In this document: positions 59,901-64,000 of the stretch, one piece after another
Position numbering within the stretch: position 1 is the stretch's first letter
Layout of the letters: the number at the start of each line of letters is the position of its first letter
DNA from: Gonapodya sp. JEL0774
Taxonomy: Eukaryota > Monoblepharomycota > Monoblepharidomycetes > Monoblepharidales > Gonapodyaceae
NCBI GenBank assembly: GCA_027604505.1
Contig: JADIIX010000011.1
Coordinates: forward strand, 1 to 64,000
DNA: 64,000 nucleotides
Reading direction: 5' to 3'
Made by a program: the position numbers and the translations under genes
The notes under the pieces: generated by a model
Told to the model about the DNA's origin: nothing
What the model saw: the letters and a program-made list of their open reading frames with translations, nothing else
Databases searched by the model: none

Positions 59901-61856
59901 GCGGTTTTGGCTCTTAGCAGCAGACCCTGGCTTGGATACATGTGGAATGACCGGTCCCGAATGGTACCCCTTTCGTAAGTGTGAAAAGAAATGAGCTGAC
60001 AGTTGACGATGGTGTCCGTTTGACTCTTTGTTTCTTGACAAGATACGAACTGTTGGAATGGGGATCAAGCTTCTCCAGTGAGCAATGTCCGGAAGGAATA
60101 GTTGCGATTTCTTCCAACACACTGAGGTACGATGACTTTTGTGGTGTTACCGTGCATGCTACGAGCAAAAAAAAAATACCCTACACAATAGGATTTTGAC
60201 CGTTGAGAAACTTGGCAACACGTTCAACCAGCAGGTGGTACCGCTACGATACACCCCAAGAAAGCTTATGTTGCATCAGCCTTCCAATAAGTTTGTAACA
60301 ATCGAGAGTGAGCACAGGGCGTTAGCTCTAGATGTGCTTCGTAAAGAGGTGAGTTTAATTGATTTATGCTGGATTCTTCACTGGAGCCCTACACCTTCTC
60401 ACACATCCATTGTCAGGCGGAAGAGGACATGGATACTGAAGACGGTGCTGCTGACACTGGCATTACCGACTACCCTTTGCCCGCAGACCATTTTGGTATC
60501 CCCAAGTCTGAGGCGGGGAAATGGGCCAGCTGTGTGCGCGTGATCGATCCACTCAAAGGAGAGACCACAAGCTTAATTTACTTGGAGGAAAATGAAGCAG
60601 CGTTCAGGTACTTTCTCTCAAATGTGTTATTGCTTTTGTGTTCACATCTCTTAAAATTATCAATGTCTTCGAAGTGTATGCTCCGCTACTTTCTACTCAG
60701 ACCCAACTGAAACATATGTGTGTGTAGGGACTGCCAAAGATGTCACGCTTTCACCTAGAACGTGCTCGAGCGGATTTGTTCGGTTATACAAACTAGGAGC
60801 TGACGGCAAATTGCACTTCGTGCATGTGGTGAGCTGGGCAACTCCCCTTTTGGTAAGCAGTCAACCGATGTACATTTCTGACACCAGCACCATGCCAGAC
60901 ACCAATCGACGATGTTCCTCATGCCTTATGTGCTTTCCAAGGTCGTTTACTGGTAGGAGTAGGCAGGATTTTGAGAATATACGATCTCGGTCGAAAGAAA
61001 TTGCTTCGGAAGTGCGAGAACAAGGTTCGTGGATGTTTATGCAAGGGGTACTTCCTCTGGGCGATTGAACTTTGGGCTCCGTCCTTGTCTAGCAAATTCC
61101 CACCTGTATAATTAGCTTACATACGCAAGGCGACCGAATAGTCGTGGGCGATCTCCAGGAGTCTACCTTTTACGCATCTTACCGAAGACAAGATAATCGC
61201 ATAATTGTCTTCGCCGACGACACGACCAATCGTTACACAACTTGCACTACGATGGTCGATTATGACACCGTGGTAGGCGGGGACAAGTTTGGCAACTTTT
61301 GGGTAGCAAGACTGCCTTCGGATGTTAGCCAGGACTTGGATGATGACCCAACTGGCAATAAATTAGTGTTCGAGAAGGGAGTGCTCCAGGGAGCTGCTTA
61401 CAAGGTAGGCATGGAAACCCCCGCAACTTCTATTTGTTTGACACTCAACGCGTCGCCGGGTTTCAGCTCCAACGTATCTGCGAATACTTTGTTGGAGACA
61501 CCCTCACATCCATCACAAAGACCGCTCTCGTATCCGGTGGTCGCGATATTTTGGTTTATACATCTCTGTTGGGATCCGTCGGGATGTTTGTGGCATTTCA
61601 ATCGAAAGAGGATGTTGATTTCTTCCAGAATCTGGAATTCCATATGCGAAGTGAATTGCCACCAGTGTGTGGCCGAGACCATCTCGCTTACAGGGGCTCC
61701 TTCATTCCAGCGAAAGGGGTCATCGACGGGGATTTATGTGAGCAGTTCTCTGTACTTCCGTGGGAAAAGCGAAGCCAGATTGCAGAGGAGCTCGACCGGA
61801 CAGTGGCGGAGGTCATGAAGAAGCTTGAAGACATGCGTGTGCGAGTAGCTTTCTAG
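56956..61856 (+). CDS. SF3B3: Splicing factor 3B subunit 3 (SF3B3/RSE1)
   Basis: Fifteen exons (56956-57187, 57285-57455, 57584-57804, 57868-58349, 58435-58796, 58858-59270, 59537-59614, 59679-59974, 60043-60126, 60192-60348, 60417-60607, 60675-60828, 60899-61024, 61093-61404, 61467-61856) close in phase to 1222 residues, nearly the human length. Landmarks include [115 protein letters not shown]-like [17 protein letters not shown], and [16 protein letters not shown] near the end. SF3B3 is a three-propeller scaffold of the SF3b complex in the U2 snRNP and contacts branch-site components in the nucleus. No break or missing domain was seen. Confidence 0.97.
59404..59489 (+). repeat. 43-bp tandem duplication in an SF3B3 intron
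   Basis: TTGTGAACCAGGAATATTCT at 59404 recurs at 59447, and both copies run on to CGCGCCTTTGAG. The second copy is two bases shorter. It lies within the 266-bp intron 59271-59536, the longest intron of the gene, and does not affect coding. Confidence 0.85.
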
Positions 61857-62017
61857 GAGCATGCAATCCTCAGGATTGGAGAGTGTAATATAATGCGCAT
61901 GTGTGAAACACATGTTCACCTCAAAGAATCTGATCGCGCTCCCAAATTATTGTCGTTCTTTCACTACCTTCACCATCAAAACCACCGCCTTGGGAGCACG
62001 ACGCGTAAATTGCCGCT

Positions 62018-64000
62018 ATGGAATTCCGATGGACAGCTCCCGATGTCCATACAGGACCGATCCTCTGTGTTGCTTTCAACCCTCTGCGTAGAGAGCTGCA
62101 CACAGGCGGTCAAGGTGTGAATCCCACTCTCTTCACATACGTAGCGGTCTCTCTGAATAATCGCTCTTCACCCTGAATCCCACGATCGTCAAGACACTCG
62201 GTTGAGAACATTCGATTTCGAGAGTGGAAAGCTGTTACACACCGCAAATGAGCATACTGGATGGATTACCGCGCTTGTATTCTGCCAAGATCTACGTGTT
62301 CTTATTAGTGGCTCGGTAGACGGACTCATTTGCGTGTGGGGTGGTGGTGGGAAGCTGTTGAGTGAATTAGAACATCAGACCAATGGGGACTCTCAATGTC
62401 TAACCGTATTCGTCCCATCAGTTTGCAAAAGATCGACACAAACTCTCCTATTTTTAGCATGGCGTTTTCGGCCCGCCGTCAGCACCTCATGATTGGTTTC
62501 AGGGAGGGCAGAATCCACATGTATCAAGCAACTTCTCCGGACGATGCTCGTGCGACTGCGGACGGTATAGATGTTCTGGAAATTTGGTTCAGCGAAGAAA
62601 CAGCGCACTGTGACGTTGTGTCCTGTCTCGTCACGCTTGAGGGCAGATTCTACTCTGGAGGTTTCGATGGCAAACTCATTATTTATGATACGCCATCTCA
62701 CTCAAACGCGCTCACGCAATCGCCACCTCCTCAAAAGAAAATGCAATCTGGGCATTCTCTTCATTATCCTTCTCAGACGCAGATGAGGGTACTTCACATA
62801 GTCTCGAATGCGCATGATGCAGGCATCACTCATATGTCGGTCTCGCTAGATGCCGAAACCACTTGGTTGATCACAGGCTCTTTTGATAAGTCCGTCAAAC
62901 TATTCTCTCCGGATGGAAATCTGCTGATGAGATTCGACGGGATGAATACCACGGTTACCGGTTGTTGTTATGTTAGAGCTACTGGAACAGTGTGGTGTGC
63001 TGGAGACAGTCCGTTTCCTTTGGTGTTCGAGGCGCGATCAGGTGTTAATGTTACGGATTTTGTTCAAGGACCGCACGATCCCAAGATTCTGGAAATGGCG
63101 GGCGTCGTGGGATCTGGACAAGGGCCTGGATCTAGACTCAGCTCAGCACGCTTAAATGGACAGTCGTCGGCAACTTCCCGCTCATCAAACAGTGTCGGTT
63201 CAGGTCTTGGATTCAAGCGTCTGCTTTATGTTGAGGAAGGCGCGTGTATCGTAGGAACCGCCGGGCGAAGGTTGATTTTATGGAGATTCAACCCTGCTAG
63301 TAGTGTGAGCACACTCATTGCCGCAGATGCACCGGTTGAAGCAGTCACTTATAGTATGTGATTGTGAACTTGTGCTACTGTCAAAATTCCATGCTAATGG
63401 ACACGAACCACATTTCAGCTGCAAAAGAACCACTACTTATATTTTCCGCCGGAGGAGACTCAGTGGTGAGAAAGTGGGAGAGACTACAACTCAATGCTTT
63501 CCTTTACGCCCAGGAGCCACTCACATTGCCTCGCGAACTAGTAGTTCAAGACAGTGGAAAAGACCTCGGCTCGTATTTTGCAACGTCGTCTGAAGTGAAT
63601 GAAGATTTCGCAAAGGCTTCTTCAAAAGGTTCTCGACGAAGTGGTTTGACGCGCAGGCGGCGAAAACACAGCTTGCTGGTCGGTGGATCCCCACCGTTGA
63701 CGAACCTCGGTCATGAGAAGCATCAGCATTCAGAACAATCTAAAACGGATTATTTGTTCAACACTCACGGATGGGCGCGTGCTGCGGCCCGGAAGCAGCA
63801 CCCCACCTGTCTGACAATTCTGTACTATGAACAGATGGACATTCTGGTCGCTGGTTACGAGAACGGCAGGGTCGTTGTCTATGGCTATAGTGATGACAAT
63901 TTGACACGAAGCTCTATTGCTTCTGAAATGGTCGACCGCGGACAAGCATTATTATCTCAGAGTTCAAGGAGTGGCTCAGCCGATATTTTACGTCCTCCCA
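62018..64000 (+). CDS. WD40 repeat protein, truncated by window end
   Basis: Exons 62018-62114, 62194-62340, 62379-63353 and 63419-(beyond 64000) are modelled; the 3' part is outside the window. The start MEFRWTAPDVHTGPILCVAF opens a WD40 propeller. Other blades are visible: HTGWITALVFCQD with VLISGSVDGLICVWD, FSMAFSARRQHLMIGF, VVSCLVTLEGRFYSGGFDG, HDAGITHMSVS with WLITGSFDKSVKLFS, ACIVGTAGRRLILW, and LLIFSAGGDSVVRKWERLQL. The intron that yields CVWD is only 38 bp. After LNAFLYAQEPL the chain continues with a Ser/Arg-rich insert and another blade (MDILVAGYENGRVVVYGY). I do not recognise the specific family; a scaffold in signalling or trafficking is possible. Confidence 0.75.

Overview
The window is about 64 kb of a dense, intron-rich fungal nuclear genome. 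Most genes have several GT-AG introns of roughly 40-120 bp, and they lie on both strands with short spacers. The gene set points to an early-diverging, probably zoosporic (chytrid-like) fungus. It carries an EHD-family dynamin-type GTPase and a DCAF12-like WD40 protein, both of which I recall as absent from most Dikarya, next to fungal plant-polymer enzymes (an AA9 monooxygenase). The lineage is an inference, not a match to a named species. Almost all coding sequences had to be assembled by hand from splice signals and protein-family continuity, so exon boundaries are models. Where phases close and the family pattern is unbroken (macrodomain, BVMO, E2, SPT5, EHD, VMA21, SF3B3) I trust them.

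Layout. 0-11 kb: a macrodomain ADP-ribose hydrolase (+), a large F-box protein with a Cys-rich tail (-), and a 1.4-kresidue disordered protein with a PB1-like domain (+). 11-22 kb, mostly minus strand: a mitochondrial-type membrane protein ending in a J domain, a 16-exon Baeyer-Villiger-type monooxygenase, a small basic nuclear-type protein, a UBC4/5-class E2, and a CodA-like amidohydrolase. 22-31 kb: a doubtful 29-residue gene, a secreted copper-monooxygenase candidate with four C-terminal repeat modules (-), a class II aldolase (-), and an acidic protein of unknown function (+). 31-44 kb, minus strand: DCAF12-like, SPT5, uronate-dehydrogenase-like, EHD GTPase. 44-64 kb: VMA21 (+), an AA9 monooxygenase carrying two copies of the same kind of C-terminal module (+), LTO1-like (+), an unknown helical protein (-), a CxxC zinc-type protein (+), an F-box-like protein (+), SF3B3/RSE1 (+), and a WD40 protein that runs off the window end (+).

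Most of the genes are unrelated housekeeping functions: splicing (SF3B3), transcription elongation (SPT5), ubiquitin (E2, F-box, DCAF12-like), membrane remodelling (EHD) and V-ATPase assembly (VMA21). The one theme linking separate loci is extracellular polysaccharide oxidation. Two secreted monooxygenase genes about 20 kb apart, on opposite strands and with different catalytic domains, share an unfamiliar repeat module of about 110-130 residues (six copies in all, five with an intron at the same codon). This is the best candidate here for something undescribed. No tRNA, rRNA, CRISPR array or transposon was recognised.
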